Source of the DNA: an uncultured Muribaculaceae bacterium
GTDB taxonomy: Bacteria; Bacteroidota; Bacteroidia; Bacteroidales; Muribaculaceae
NCBI GenBank assembly: GCA_947177435.1
Contig: CAMWUM010000019.1
Coordinates: forward strand, 1 to 13,813
Direction: 5' to 3'
Length of the DNA stretch: 13,813 nt
Shown here in pieces: positions 1-5,693 of this stretch (its first letter is position 1; the number at the start of each line of letters is the position of its first letter). The notes below the pieces were generated by a model that was given only the letters and a program-made list of their open reading frames with translations, was not told the origin of the DNA and ran no database searches. Both the position numbers and the translations under genes were made by a program.

Positions 1-96
1 AAATTATATGCTCTTGGGAGAAACGAATGCGAGGACTGCGCCACCATCGCACCCCTCGCTATGGTAATGTCCTGTCTGGTGTGAGGCCGTACAAAA

Positions 97-201
97 TTAA
101 TTACTGGAGTAGCCAATCACTAATTTGTAATAGCAAAGTATGTCCTCTATCTTTAAGGTGATTACATTTTCGTCTTCTCCAGGCATTCGTAGGCATTCCA
201 T
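97..201 (-). CDS. Possible small ORF or decayed gene remnant (34 aa)
   Basis: A short minus-strand frame starts with ATG at 201 and ends with TAA at 97-99. Its peptide begins MECLRMPGEDENV and ends VIGYSSN. The frame is open upstream of the ATG back to about position 250, and it stays open past the TAA for about 30 more codons, so this may be a small protein or a remnant of a longer gene broken by a stop. A promoter-like site lies at 263-294, upstream on the same strand, which is the main support. I recognise no family, and codon content over so few residues is not decisive. Confidence 0.2.
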   Translation of the reverse strand: MECLRMPGEDENVITLKIEDILCYYKLVIGYSSN

Positions 202-262
202 ATATAAAACCCCGTTGTGCCAGAATACTGAATGCTGGCGTGTAACGTATGGTTAACGGTTG

Positions 263-294
263 CAAATATAGTACATTTTGATAGCCAAAACAAG
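263..294 (-). promoter_or_regulatory. Bacteroidota-type promoter, second copy of RHS promoter region
   Basis: On the minus strand, TATATTTG (263-270) matches the Bacteroidota -7 consensus TAnnTTTG. A CTTG 20 nt upstream (291-294) is a 3-of-4 match to the -33 TTTG. The sequence around the -7 box (252-272) matches that of the RHS promoter (3909-3929) at 18 of 21 bases by eye, and weaker similarity continues upstream to about 337. It points left, away from the RHS genes. Confidence 0.4.
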
Positions 295-345
295 GCCTTT
301 CGCTACATTTATAGGTTTTTAGTGGTTATGTGTGATGTCGTAACT

Positions 346-499
346 GGATTTTTAAGACAGTAGAACAGTAGAAACAGTAGGGTTTGGTTGGGGATAATAG
401 TGTAGGAATGAGCGACGCAGCGACGGAGAAGCCACTGTTACATAAAAATCTCCTGTTGCTCCTGTTCTCCTGTCTTAAAGAGTTGCCACATAAGTATCA
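346..499. repeat. Inverted-repeat element, copy 1 (~154 bp)
   Basis: Arms of 28 bases at 354-381 and 449-476 pair as an imperfect inverted repeat (23 of 28 by eye), and the pairing extends outward to a perfect 10-base outer end (tttaagacag / ctgtcttaaa). The arms are built from repeats of acagtag or caggag. The central ~67 bases carry a GC-rich core (gcgacgcagcgacg). A second copy in the same orientation lies at 1294-1448; both begin ggattttt and end ataagtatca. It has no coding capacity and starts about 34 bp past the stop of the membrane protein gene. It resembles a MITE-like or palindromic intergenic element, but no target duplication was identified. Confidence 0.65.
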
Positions 500-533
500 A
501 CTGCCAAAGTCGTTGCCTGCACTTCATTTCTTA

Positions 534-917
534 TCAACGTAATAGCCCAAAAAGGAATAAAAGAGGTGAGTAGAAAAGCCAAAGTAGAATTAGGACCACC
601 CACTCATTCATCAATAAATAAACGAATTTGTAAAGTATCAAAATGGTTGGTATTGTCACAGTGTATGAGAAAATGAATCCCCTTTTTATACTGGAGTCTA
701 TCCCTTTACGAAGAGCCAAAACGAAAAACAGTACCGTGGATATTGCAAACAGGGCATAGTACACCCACGGATGATTTATATGCGGTATAGGGGCATCCAC
801 AAAAAAGACCTCCTGGTGATACCTCCTTAGGGCTAACGCGCAAAAGATGCACCCCATGTACAATAAGCACAAAAGGACGATGCGCAATTTCCCATTTTCA
901 AAAAAACGTATCTTCAT
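534..917 (-). CDS. Small multi-pass membrane protein (127 aa), unknown family
   Basis: I do not recognise this protein. The frame is open further upstream, but the ATG at 917 (MKIRFFENGKLR) is preferred: it lies 13 nt after the stop of the preceding gene, and the added upstream residues are polar and would overlap that gene. From this start there are about four hydrophobic segments, near residues 12-30, 50-70, 80-100 and 104-126, with little soluble sequence, so it should sit in the inner membrane. It follows another small membrane protein as a two-gene unit, and both lie between two copies of the ~155-bp repeat. Given the RHS tip genes just upstream, it could be an immunity protein whose toxin has been lost, but nothing in the sequence proves that. 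Confidence 0.6.
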   Translation of the reverse strand: MKIRFFENGKLRIVLLCLLYMGCIFCALALRRYHQEVFFVDAPIPHINHPWVYYALFAISTVLFFVLALRKGIDSSIKRGFIFSYTVTIPTILILYKFVYLLMNEWVVLILLWLFYSPLLFLFGLLR

Positions 918-930
918 ACTGCATTTAGAT

Positions 931-1234
931 TCAGTTGAACATATATTTGTGGTTGTATGGCGCGAATGCAAAATAAAACAATACAGCTGTCAAGACGAAA
1001 ACCAATGAAAGCCAGGCGATTGTTTTTGCAGTTTTTATGCCCAACAATCTTCGTCCACAAAATAGCGCCAAGGCAAAGGCAACTGCGCCGGCAATCAAAA
1101 ACGCCGGTATGGCCAGAGCGTCTTTGCCAGGTCTTTCCGTTAGGCTAATCAAGTACGTGACAAATGAAACAAAGCAAATCATAAGCAAGGCAACAATGCC
1201 GTATACTATCGTTTTTTATAATTTTATTTTTCAT
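931..1234 (-). pseudogene. Small three-span membrane protein gene with one-base frameshift
   Basis: The ATG at 1234 opens MKNKIIK and then runs into a six-A run (plus-strand T run at 1212-1217). In the current frame it continues as a polar, quickly terminating peptide. If the run had five A's, the frame would join the downstream hydrophobic frame without a break and give a 100-residue protein starting MKNKIIKTIVYGIVALLM, with three hydrophobic helices and ending APYNHKYMFN. The downstream frame alone has a TAA just before the junction, so without a frameshift it could start only at an internal TTG (1188) or ATG (1182). I infer a single extra base: an assembly error, a recent mutation or phase variation. 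The stop is 13 nt before the next membrane protein gene. No family is recognised. Confidence 0.6.
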
Positions 1235-1293
1235 ATGTCTGACTAATTATTTTGTATTCTTGACTTCTTTCCCTGAATTTGTCACCGCCGTTT

Positions 1294-1448
1294 GGATTTT
1301 TGGACAGGAGCACAGTAGAAACAGTAGGACTTGGGGAGAATAACGCAATCAATGCGGCATCACAGCGTCGGGACGTCGCAGCTGCTCCAAAATATCTCCT
1401 GTTTCTACTGTGCTCCTGTCTTAAAAGACCGCTGCGACATAAGTATCA
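1294..1448. repeat. Inverted-repeat element, copy 2 (~155 bp)
   Basis: This is the second copy of the element at 346-499, in the same orientation. Arms at 1302-1328 and 1395-1421 pair at 24 of 27 positions by eye, including a long perfect stretch (gtttctactgtgctcctgtc on the right arm). The centre is GC-rich with gcgtcgggacgtcgc. It ends gcgacataagtatca, like copy 1. The element lies between the stop of the orphan RHS fragment (1516) and the start of the frameshifted membrane protein (1234), and nothing else is visible in 1235-1515. Neither arm is followed by a T run, so it is not a classical terminator. Confidence 0.7.
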
Positions 1449-1515
1449 GTAACTAAAGTTATCGCATACGTTTTCGAACATATTGCTGAACCACATTTCA
1501 CGTCACTCACACTCC

Positions 1516-2214
1516 TTAGAGACTGGGACCAGAGGCCGAGGCGCCGTTGGAGGCGGACAGGGCCTGGGCGCTGCTCTCGCCGTGGAGGCCGCCGTAGGGG
1601 TAGTACTGATTTTCCTGCACCACGCTGCCGTCTGCGCCGCTAACCACCTGGCGAACGCTGCCCTGGTGGTCGCGCAGGAAGTAGTAGGCGGTGTCGCCCT
1701 TGATGTAGCCCGAGGAGGCCAGCGCGCGGTCGAGCTTGCGGCCCTTGAGCACGAACGCCCCGGCGTAGGTCAGCGTGTCGGGCAGCGCTACCTTGACAAG
1801 CATGGAGGTGTCGGGCAAGATCGGCTTGTCGCCGATGCCGGGCCAAGTGATTGCCGCCGGGTCAGCGCCGGGGGCGGACGAGAGGCCGAGCCAGGGGCGC
1901 GGGGGCACGACGGGGGCTGTGAGGCTTTCGCCGGTGATTCGGCGCAGCAGGCGGCCGTCGGCCGAGTAGGCCTGCAGGATGTAGTGGCCGTCGGCGAAGC
2001 GCACCTCCTGGGGGAGGTTGAGCGGGTTGTGCTTGATGGAGGATATGCCTCGGTTGTCGTCGCGGACGACGTTGCCGTTGGCGTCGTAGCCGTACTCGTC
2101 GTCGGAGTCGGCCCCGTCGGCGAAGTCGGAGGCGCCGCTGTAAGCCACAGAGGCCGTACCCTGGCGACATAGGTCTCTTTTGGTTATATACATCAATAGT
2201 TCAGGAGAAACCAT
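1516..2214 (-). CDS. Orphan RHS core fragment, truncated at both ends (232 aa)
   Basis: From about residue 18 the protein is typical Bacteroidetes RHS core: EYGYDANGNVVRD, HNPLNLPQEVRFADG, YSADGRLLRRITGE, then YYFLRDHQGSVRQVV and YYPYGGLHGES. The first ~18 residues (MVSPELLMYITKRDLCRQ) are not RHS-like and are AT-rich, so the core was joined to foreign sequence near 2160. At the other end it stops nine codons after entering NGASAS, where the neighbouring RHS gene continues PYKYGGKEH, so the end of the core and any toxin tip are missing. The ATG follows the TAA of the preceding gene with no gap, which would allow coupled translation. Residues ~168-228 are nearly identical to the other RHS gene (173-bp repeat). 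It is probably a displaced core left by tip exchange, more a recombination substrate than a working protein. Confidence 0.75.
   Translation of the reverse strand: MVSPELLMYITKRDLCRQGTASVAYSGASDFADGADSDDEYGYDANGNVVRDDNRGISSIKHNPLNLPQEVRFADGHYILQAYSADGRLLRRITGESLTAPVVPPRPWLGLSSAPGADPAAITWPGIGDKPILPDTSMLVKVALPDTLTYAGAFVLKGRKLDRALASSGYIKGDTAYYFLRDHQGSVRQVVSGADGSVVQENQYYPYGGLHGESSAQALSASNGASASGPSL
1538..1710. repeat. 173-bp RHS core direct repeat, copy A
   Basis: This segment is collinear with 3694-3866, with about 10 base differences in 173 by eye and no gaps. It encodes GYIKGDTAYYF through NGASAS in both RHS genes. The two copies are in the same orientation about 2.15 kb apart, enclosing the lipase tip and immunity gene, so homologous recombination between them would delete that cassette. 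Confidence 0.85.
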
Positions 2215-2823
2215 TTAGTCATTTTTATTTATGTCGATTCTGTTAAAGATGGTTCCGTCTGCAAGGGTATACTGTACAAGGCCATATTTCTTACTCCATG
2301 CATAGCTTATGATTCTACTAACATCATCCTGATCAACTGTATCATAATGAAAGTTATCAAAAATCATAACATCGTTTAGTGTAGTAGTACTGTCAATTTG
2401 TATGCGAATAGTATTCAAGGGCATATTATCTAGTCTCCTGTTTTTTATAGGTAAAGAAAAACCGATTGAACTATTTTCCCATTTTGTTATTTCAATATAG
2501 TCGCCTACGTCTCTGATGTTAAATGATATTCCGGCATAAGCTATATAATCTCCACCAAAACTTGTATTAAAAGCAGACCATTTGATGGGATTTAATGTAT
2601 TTTCAATTATAATCTGAGTAATCTGAACCGTGTCAAATTCACCATTATTGGATTCGAAATGCATCTTTTCACCAACATATCTATTTGTTATCCACTCCAA
2701 TTCCCCATCATTCAAATGTGTCATAGAATCATACGTACACGTATGCACAAATCCCCAAAGGAACAATATCGAAATCAGTGTCGGAATCAGTGTCGGAATC
2801 AGCCATTTAGAAATGCGTCTCAT
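2215..2823 (-). CDS. Putative immunity protein, N-terminally anchored (202 aa)
   Basis: I do not recognise the family. The ATG at 2823 overlaps the TGA of the RHS lipase gene (ATGA), so the two are translationally coupled in the way effector and immunity genes usually are. Residues 1-26 form a positive start and a hydrophobic segment (WLIPTLIPTLISILFLWGFV), a signal anchor or a poor lipoprotein signal: the Cys in VHTC is not in a good lipobox. The remaining ~175 residues look soluble and beta-rich and would lie outside the inner membrane, where a lipase toxin would act. The C-terminus, YGLVQYTLADGTIFNRI, resembles endings of small Bacteroidetes envelope lipoproteins. The gene is AT-rich like the toxin tip and unlike the RHS core. 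The immunity role is inferred from position and topology only. Confidence 0.7.
   Translation of the reverse strand: MRRISKWLIPTLIPTLISILFLWGFVHTCTYDSMTHLNDGELEWITNRYVGEKMHFESNNGEFDTVQITQIIIENTLNPIKWSAFNTSFGGDYIAYAGISFNIRDVGDYIEITKWENSSIGFSLPIKNRRLDNMPLNTIRIQIDSTTTLNDVMIFDNFHYDTVDQDDVSRIISYAWSKKYGLVQYTLADGTIFNRIDINKND
2776..2799. repeat. 12-bp tandem repeat in the anchor segment
   Basis: The unit cagtgtcggaat occurs twice in tandem and encodes the IPTL-IPTL repeat in the hydrophobic segment of the putative immunity protein. Gain or loss of a unit would keep the frame and change the helix length by four residues. Confidence 0.8.
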
Positions 2824-3893
2824 GGTTCGGGTAATTGTACGTTTAAGAAATCTTTAATGGTATGTGTTGGTTTTATCCCGGTCTTAACCTCAATTTTCTT
2901 CCCCGGTAAAGCAAGACCAACATTAGATTGGGCGTTATTTACCACGTCTCCTCCTATTCTAATATGCTTTTTAACTTTTACAAATAAACCAACTCTAATA
3001 CTAACTGAGAAATCCTTCCCAACTGCAATATAGTTGACTACATTTGAAGTTATGTTCAGTTTATTTGCTTTCTTGGTAAGTTCGCTCACTGCTGCAGGAT
3101 TGAATGTTATTGCAGCCCTCCCGGTTGCCATACTTGATGCTATTGCTTTGCCGCCACCAAGGGAATGTCCGACAAAAGTAAGTTCACTCTCTCCCAATTC
3201 TGATGACAATGTTCTTGCTTGAGAAATGGCAGACTTATATTGGGATGACAATCCTACTAGTTGGACAAAATCTTGAACCCAGTCTGCCGTTGTCTTTGAT
3301 CCGGTGTATACGTAAGCGAATTCAGTTACTCCATCGACTGTGCGTTCAAATAATACTGATTGCGGACCATTTTTTTGAACCGATGTTTCACGTTTCGAAA
3401 TGTCCCAACCCGTTTCCTGAATTTGAGTTAAACTTACATCTCCATCTTTGTAGACGTATGCGGCCATCATTGCCGCCTCATTTGCGCTTGGGCGTTTTCC
3501 GTCAGAATCTATAAGGTTAATCGGATTCCCCATACAATAAAGATATGGACTGAGGGTATAGAACTTCTCCTGGCAGGGGTCTGGCTGGTGGAAGGAGATG
3601 GTCGTGGGGTCGTAGGTGCGGGCGGAGAAGTCGAGGAGGTGGGCGTTGGCGAAGGAAATGTGTTCCTTGCCGCCGTACTTGTAGGGGCTGGCAGAGGCGC
3701 CGTTGGAGGCGGACAGGGCCTGTGCGCAGCTCTCGCCGTGGAGGCCGCCGTAGGGGTAGTAATGGTTCTCCTGAACTACGGAGCCGTCTGCGCCGCTAAC
3801 CACCTGGCGCACGCTGCCCTGGTGGTCGCGCAGGAAGTAGTAGGCGGTGTCGCCCTTGATGTAGCCGTATGTGTGGCGCATGGAGGCGGTCAT
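2820..3893 (-). CDS. Short RHS protein with class 3 lipase-like toxin tip (357 aa)
   Basis: Residues ~9-133 are the end of a Bacteroidetes RHS core: YYFLRDHQGSVRQVV, YYPYGGLHGES, PYKYGGKEH, ARTYDP and the closing SPYLYCMGNPINLIDSDGK that marks the core/tip border. Residues ~134-357 form an alpha/beta-hydrolase domain of the lipase class 3 type, with the nucleophile elbow GHSLGG (Ser244) and a C-terminal PTHTIKDFL in which His344 is a good candidate for the catalytic base; Asp294 is a possible third member. It therefore probably hydrolyses a lipid or phospholipid. A full RHS protein is far longer; here there is no N-terminal secretion or encapsulating body. The ATG at 3893 sits only 27 nt from a near-perfect promoter, so the short form appears to be a real gene start. 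The core is GC-rich and the tip AT-rich, with the switch near 3550. The stop overlaps the next start. Confidence 0.85.
   Translation of the reverse strand: MTASMRHTYGYIKGDTAYYFLRDHQGSVRQVVSGADGSVVQENHYYPYGGLHGESCAQALSASNGASASPYKYGGKEHISFANAHLLDFSARTYDPTTISFHQPDPCQEKFYTLSPYLYCMGNPINLIDSDGKRPSANEAAMMAAYVYKDGDVSLTQIQETGWDISKRETSVQKNGPQSVLFERTVDGVTEFAYVYTGSKTTADWVQDFVQLVGLSSQYKSAISQARTLSSELGESELTFVGHSLGGGKAIASSMATGRAAITFNPAAVSELTKKANKLNITSNVVNYIAVGKDFSVSIRVGLFVKVKKHIRIGGDVVNNAQSNVGLALPGKKIEVKTGIKPTHTIKDFLNVQLPEP
3694..3866. repeat. 173-bp RHS core direct repeat, copy B
   Basis: This is the second copy of the core segment at 1538-1710. Beyond its left end the two genes part: this one continues into PYKYGGKEH and the rest of the core, the other into GPSL and a stop. 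Beyond its right end this gene has only eight or nine further codons (MTASMRHTY) before its start, the other a long stretch of core. Confidence 0.85.
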
Positions 3894-3919
3894 CTTCGTT
3901 ATGGATTAGTTAACGGCCA

Positions 3920-3951
3920 CAAATATAGTGCTTTTTGGAGGCAAAATCAAA
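3920..3951 (-). promoter_or_regulatory. Promoter of the RHS lipase cassette
   Basis: On the minus strand, TATATTTG at 3920-3927 and TTTG at 3948-3951 are separated by exactly 20 nt. Both boxes match the Bacteroidota primary sigma consensus fully. Transcription would start near 3913, about 20 nt before the ATG at 3893. It lies between that ATG and the terminator of the upstream operon, so the RHS cassette has its own transcription unit. Confidence 0.75.
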
Positions 3952-3997
3952 TATTTTGCCGGATTTAAGCGTTTTTAGCTGTTCCATAAGTGTTGGC

Positions 3998-4028
3998 AAA
4001 AAAAAGCAGCGGCGTGGAGGCCGCTGCT
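3998..4028 (-). terminator. Intrinsic terminator of the dxr-to-dipeptidase operon
   Basis: On the minus strand a perfect 8-bp GC-rich stem (gcagcggc / gccgctgc, plus-strand 4006-4013 and 4020-4027) with a 6-nt loop is followed by eight T's (plus-strand A run 3998-4005). It lies about 22 bp after the stop of the C69 dipeptidase gene, with no other gene between. Confidence 0.9.
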
Positions 4029-4049
4029 CTGTAATGTGTTTGCTTCGTT

Positions 4050-5675
4050 TTATTCGATGGGGAGGACTTTGAGGCGGTCGCCTTGCTCGGTGGTGATGGA
4101 GCGGTAGTAGCGGTCGTCGTAGCCGGGGAATTCGGGATATTCGACCAGGCCTTCGGGGGTGCGGAGGAAGCGGCCGTCGGCGTCGACTTTCTTGCGGTTG
4201 CCGTCCATGTACTTGACGAAGAGGTAGTCGCCGAGCTGCTTGTAGTCGGCGGTGGCCTTGGCGGTCCAGTAGTCGGTGAGGGTCTGCAGGGCGCCGGCTG
4301 CCTGGGCGGGCTCCATCACGGCCACGGCGGGCTCCATTGCGGCCACGGCCTGCTCGATGTCGCTCTCGAGGCCCGACTGCACGCGGCGGATGTCGGGTAT
4401 CATCTGTGAGTAGCGGTTGTAGGCCTGGTTGGCCACGTAGTTGTTGACCCAGAACATTGCGTCCCAGCTGAGGGTGGCCATGTCGCCGTTGCCCTCGGCC
4501 AGCTGGTAGGGCACGTGCTGGGCTGAGTTGAACACGGGCACGTAGACGCAGGTGTTGGCGTCGTCGACGCCGAACCAGAGGATGCCCTTCATTGCCTCGG
4601 GGCGCTTGTCGCTCATCGACGATACGAACGAGAATCCGGTCTGCTGAGTGGCGATGGCGCGCTCGTGGGTGTACTCCTGGCCGTCAACCTCGTAGGTGAG
4701 CGGACGCCAACGGTAAGGCACGTCGTAGGGGCCTGCGCCGATGTCCTTGGTCATGTCGAGAGGCGTGTCCTCGAAGTGGTCGCGCATCATCCATTTGAGG
4801 TCGTTGGCGGTGAGTTTCTTGTCGGGCTTGATCCACAGGGGCATGGGCTGGCCTTTGCCCTCGAGCACCCAGGGCAGGTGGCGGTCCATGCCCTTGGCGA
4901 AGCGATTGTAGTAGCTCCACACGCGGGCGTCGCATCCGCGCAGGGCGCCCATGTCATAGACAGCGTAGGCGCGCGAGAAGTCGAAATCCTTGTCCTTGCC
5001 GGCGAAGTAGCCCTTGCTGCGGGCGAAGTCGATGACGTCGGGCGAGTAGAGGGTCTCGGGGTCGTTGAGGGGGAAAGTATGTATGCGAGAGTGGTTGGCG
5101 TGGCCGCTGATGTAGCCGTCGGGCACTCGGCGGGCCACCCACACGGCGCCCTTGTCGTCCTTGCCCTTGCCGATCATCTCCATTATCCATGCCTCGTTAG
5201 GGTCGGCGATGGAGAACGATTCGCCCTCGGAGGCGTAGCCGTAGTCGCGCACCAGCGAGGTCATCACGTCAATGGCCTCGCGTGCGGTCTTGGCTCGCTG
5301 CAGGGTGATGTAGATGAGCGAGCCGTAGTCGATGAGGCCGCTGCCGGCGAGCTCTTCGCGGCCGCCCCAAGTGCTCTCGCTGATGGTGAGGCCATGCTCG
5401 TTCATGTTGCCGATGGTGGCGTAAGTGTGGGCCACCTCGGGGATTTCGCCCAGGAGCTTGTGTGTGTCCCAGTCGATCACCTGGCGCATGGCGCCGGGAG
5501 CGTGGTCGGCGGCGGGCTGGCGGTAGAGCTCGCCGTAGAGGTTGTGGCTGTCGGCGGCGTAGGTGATCATGCACGAGCCGTCGGCCGAGGCCCCGGGGGT
5601 GCAGATGAGGCTTGTGCAGGCCAGCGCGGCGGCGGCCGCCTGGGCAAACAAGGCCGATAATATCGCTTTCTTCAT
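4050..5675 (-). CDS. Secreted C69 family dipeptidase (541 aa)
   Basis: This is a peptidase family C69 (PepD-type) dipeptidase, an Ntn hydrolase that cleaves dipeptides. It starts MKKAILSALFAQ with a signal peptide, followed at Cys20 by ACTSLICTPGASADGS. In this family the Cys exposed by processing is the nucleophile, and Cys20 is the fitting residue. Downstream landmarks include YAADSHNLYGE, the VAHTYATIGNMNEHGL and ISESTWGG block, FSIADPNEAWIMEMIG, and GYISGHANHSRI, all typical of Bacteroidetes C69 proteins. The length is also usual. It probably acts in the periplasm. It is the last gene of the operon: it begins 18 nt after the FKBP gene and is followed by a terminator. Near the C-terminus a 21-bp tandem duplication gives AVAVMEP/AVAAMEP in a helical linker. 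The ATG at 5675 is chosen because it opens the signal peptide. Confidence 0.92.
   Translation of the reverse strand: MKKAILSALFAQAAAAALACTSLICTPGASADGSCMITYAADSHNLYGELYRQPAADHAPGAMRQVIDWDTHKLLGEIPEVAHTYATIGNMNEHGLTISESTWGGREELAGSGLIDYGSLIYITLQRAKTAREAIDVMTSLVRDYGYASEGESFSIADPNEAWIMEMIGKGKDDKGAVWVARRVPDGYISGHANHSRIHTFPLNDPETLYSPDVIDFARSKGYFAGKDKDFDFSRAYAVYDMGALRGCDARVWSYYNRFAKGMDRHLPWVLEGKGQPMPLWIKPDKKLTANDLKWMMRDHFEDTPLDMTKDIGAGPYDVPYRWRPLTYEVDGQEYTHERAIATQQTGFSFVSSMSDKRPEAMKGILWFGVDDANTCVYVPVFNSAQHVPYQLAEGNGDMATLSWDAMFWVNNYVANQAYNRYSQMIPDIRRVQSGLESDIEQAVAAMEPAVAVMEPAQAAGALQTLTDYWTAKATADYKQLGDYLFVKYMDGNRKKVDADGRFLRTPEGLVEYPEFPGYDDRYYRSITTEQGDRLKVLPIE
4307..4348. repeat. 21-bp tandem duplication inside the C69 gene
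   Basis: Two tandem 21-bp units (4307-4327 and 4328-4348, starting cgggctccat) differ at two bases. They add seven residues of an Ala/Val/Met/Glu/Pro type in frame near the C-terminus of the dipeptidase. Confidence 0.8.
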
Positions 5676-5693
5676 TCGTTGGCGGGTGTTGGT

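Larger units (their letters stand above)
1..533. other. Left-edge region with no confident gene
   Basis: No convincing gene is visible in the first 533 bases. The stretch holds a possible 34-codon minus-strand reading frame (97-201), a minus-strand promoter-like site (263-294), a short tandem repeat (aggcattcgt/aggcattcca, 181-200) and one copy of an inverted-repeat element (346-499). On the plus strand a frame is open from base 1 to a TGA at 82-84 and could be the tail of a gene entering from the left, but it is too short to judge. Confidence 0.5.

Noticed and set aside
1..84. Plus-strand frame from the left edge ending in TGA at 82-84 as the tail of a gene
   Set aside because: Only 27 codons are visible, other frames are also open here, and there is no recognisable motif.
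346..499. Inverted-repeat element as a Rho-independent terminator
   Set aside because: The loop is about 67 nt and neither side ends in a T run; the same holds for the copy at 1294-1448.
1209..1218. A AAA AAC on the minus strand as a programmed -1 frameshift site
   Set aside because: The heptamer matches the classic slippery pattern, but a -1 shift leads straight to a TAG. Reaching the hydrophobic frame needs the opposite shift (or loss of one A).
1483..2172. Plus-strand open frame opposite the orphan RHS fragment
   Set aside because: Low-complexity shadow frame; the minus strand encodes clear RHS core.
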